Source: Tabrizicola sp. (GTDB lineage: Bacteria > Pseudomonadota > Alphaproteobacteria > Rhodobacterales > Rhodobacteraceae). Taken from it: DNA of 64,000 nt. The position numbers and the translations under genes were made by a program. The notes beneath the pieces are model-generated. The model did not search any database and was not told the origin of the DNA. It was given only the letters and a program-made list of their open reading frames with translations. Location: contig NZ_JAUCZH010000006.1 in assembly GCF_030373185.1 (NCBI RefSeq), positions 62,001 to 126,000 of the forward strand. Direction: 5' to 3'. Each line of letters starts with the position of its first letter. The first letter of the stretch is position 1. Shown piece by piece: positions 63,201 to 64,000 of this stretch.

Positions 63201-64000
63201 ATGCCCGACGCCCTGCCACCTGACAGTCTGCCAGCCGACGCCCAGCACTTCACCGCCCCTGACGGCTGCCGCATCGCCTATCGTGACCAAGGCACAGGCC
63301 TGCCGCTTCTGTGTCTGGCCGGCCTGACCCGCAGCATGGCCGACTTTGATTATCTGGTCCCGCACCTGCCGCCCCTGCGCCTGATCCGCATGGACTACCG
63401 GGGCAGGGGGGCAAGTGACTGGACCGGGGCCGCGACCTATACCATCGAACAGGAAGCCAAGGACGTGCTGGCGTTGCTTGACCATCTGGGGGTGGAACAG
63501 GCCGCCATCCTTGGCACCTCACGCGGGGGGCTGATCGGGATGGTGCTGGGGGCTGTAGCGCGGGGAAGGGTGCTGGGCCTGTGCCTGAACGATGTTGGCC
63601 CGGAAATCGGGCGCGAGGGTCTGGAGCGTATCTTCGATTATGTCGGGCGCAATCCTGCGGGCAAAACCTACGAAGGCTTTGCCGAACGGCTGGCCAGAAC
63701 CCCCGGCTTTGCCAATGTTCCCGCCTCCCGCTGGCTGGACGAAGCGCGCAAGCTGGCCGTCGAAACCCCTGACGGCCTGCGCACCCGCTATGACCCCGCC
63801 CTGCGCGAGGCGTTCCTTGCCGCCTTCGAAGGCCCCCCGGTGGACCTGTGGCCCCTTTTCGACGCGCTGGCTGGACTGCCATTGGCGCTGATCCGGGGGG
63901 CGAACTCGGACCTGCTGACGCCAGAGACCACCGCGAAGATGCGCGTCCGCCGTCCTGACATGGCGTTTGCCGAAGTGCCGGACCGCGCCCACATCCCGTT
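63201..64000 (+). CDS. Alpha/beta-hydrolase, 3' truncated by the window
   Basis: At least 266 residues from ATG 63201, behind AAGGAAGC; the frame is open to the right edge. DGCRIAYRDQGTGLPLLCLAGLTRS is the usual oxyanion-hole region (ends quoted), DYRGRGASDW follows, GTSRGG has the nucleophile Ser, GANSDLLTPET the acid Asp and the last codons reach DRAHIPF with the catalytic His. Haloperoxidase/3-oxoadipate enol-lactonase-like. Almost complete; only a few codons should be missing. Confidence 0.88.
   Translation, partial: MPDALPPDSLPADAQHFTAPDGCRIAYRDQGTGLPLLCLAGLTRSMADFDYLVPHLPPLRLIRMDYRGRGASDWTGAATYTIEQEAKDVLALLDHLGVEQAAILGTSRGGLIGMVLGAVARGRVLGLCLNDVGPEIGREGLERIFDYVGRNPAGKTYEGFAERLARTPGFANVPASRWLDEARKLAVETPDGLRTRYDPALREAFLAAFEGPPVDLWPLFDALAGLPLALIRGANSDLLTPETTAKMRVRRPDMAFAEVPDRAHIP

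Noticed and set aside
1-64000. CRISPR arrays, insertion sequences, integrases, rRNA or tRNA genes
   Set aside because: No regularly spaced repeats, transposase or integrase motifs, or tRNA/rRNA-like sequences were seen on either strand.

Overview
The window comes from the chromosome of an alphaproteobacterium, most likely a member of the Rhodobacteraceae (Rhodobacter/Gemmobacter/Tabrizicola-like). The support is high G+C content, a GcrA cell-cycle regulator, a CtrA-type box, the methylmalonyl-CoA epimerase-DUF1467 pair, a DUF6455 protein, a Hint-domain protein and Rhodobacter-style intergenic hairpins. No rRNA, tRNA, CRISPR array, transposase or phage structural gene was recognised. Both ends cut a gene: an ExoA-like glycosyltransferase on the left and an alpha/beta hydrolase on the right.

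Layout. 0-8.1 kb is an exopolysaccharide locus: glycosyltransferase tail, ExoP-like co-polymerase/tyrosine kinase, secreted GH16 glycanase, Wzy/ExoQ-like polymerase, a phosphoribosyltransferase-HAD fusion, an ExoX-like repressor on the other strand, an ExoM-like glycosyltransferase and a NodB-type deacetylase. 8.3-12.8 kb is a reactive-sulfur module: Crp/Fnr regulator with two internal cysteines, DUF2892, two YeeE/YedE halves, persulfide dioxygenase and a SulP transporter. 12.9-16.3 kb is a three-gene catabolic operon: creatininase-like, cytosine-deaminase-like and FAD oxidase genes. 16.4-24.4 kb holds a small lipoprotein, carB, pabB-pabC, aspS and a DUF1993 gene. 24.5-27.7 kb holds a GNAT acetyltransferase and a sulfatase with its own formylglycine-generating enzyme.

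27.8-36.2 kb is mixed: orphan response regulator, epimerase/DUF1467, EI24 protein, nitroreductase, HDAC-like amidohydrolase, M48 lipoprotein, YigZ-type protein, a mini heme-copper-oxidase-like membrane protein, DCC protein and rimO. 36.4-47.1 kb has an AsmA-like protein, a membrane-fused spermidine-synthase-like protein, gcrA, a Hint protein, argD-argF (preceded by a possible Arg-rich leader peptide), a second DUF1993 gene and an MFS exporter. 47.3-54.8 kb has hrpB, meaB with a coupled hydrolase, rpmB, a small secreted protein and lepA. 54.8-55.6 kb is an AT-rich DUF3800 insertion followed by a palindromic repeat. 55.8-64 kb has a lipoprotein behind a CtrA box, purC, a PfkB sugar kinase, dtd, a secreted protein, an acyl-CoA synthetase, an ABC exporter and the truncated hydrolase.

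How it fits together. The EPS genes describe assembly, polymerisation, trimming and decoration of a succinoglycan-type polymer, with a candidate route for adding ribofuranose from PRPP. The sulfur module couples sensing, import/trafficking, oxidation and export of reduced sulfur. Single-copy housekeeping genes (carB, aspS, argD/F, purC, rimO, rpmB, lepA, gcrA) dominate the rest. The least explained items are the PRT-HAD fusion, the three-gene amidohydrolase operon, the mini heme-copper protein, the DUF3800 island and the argD leader region.
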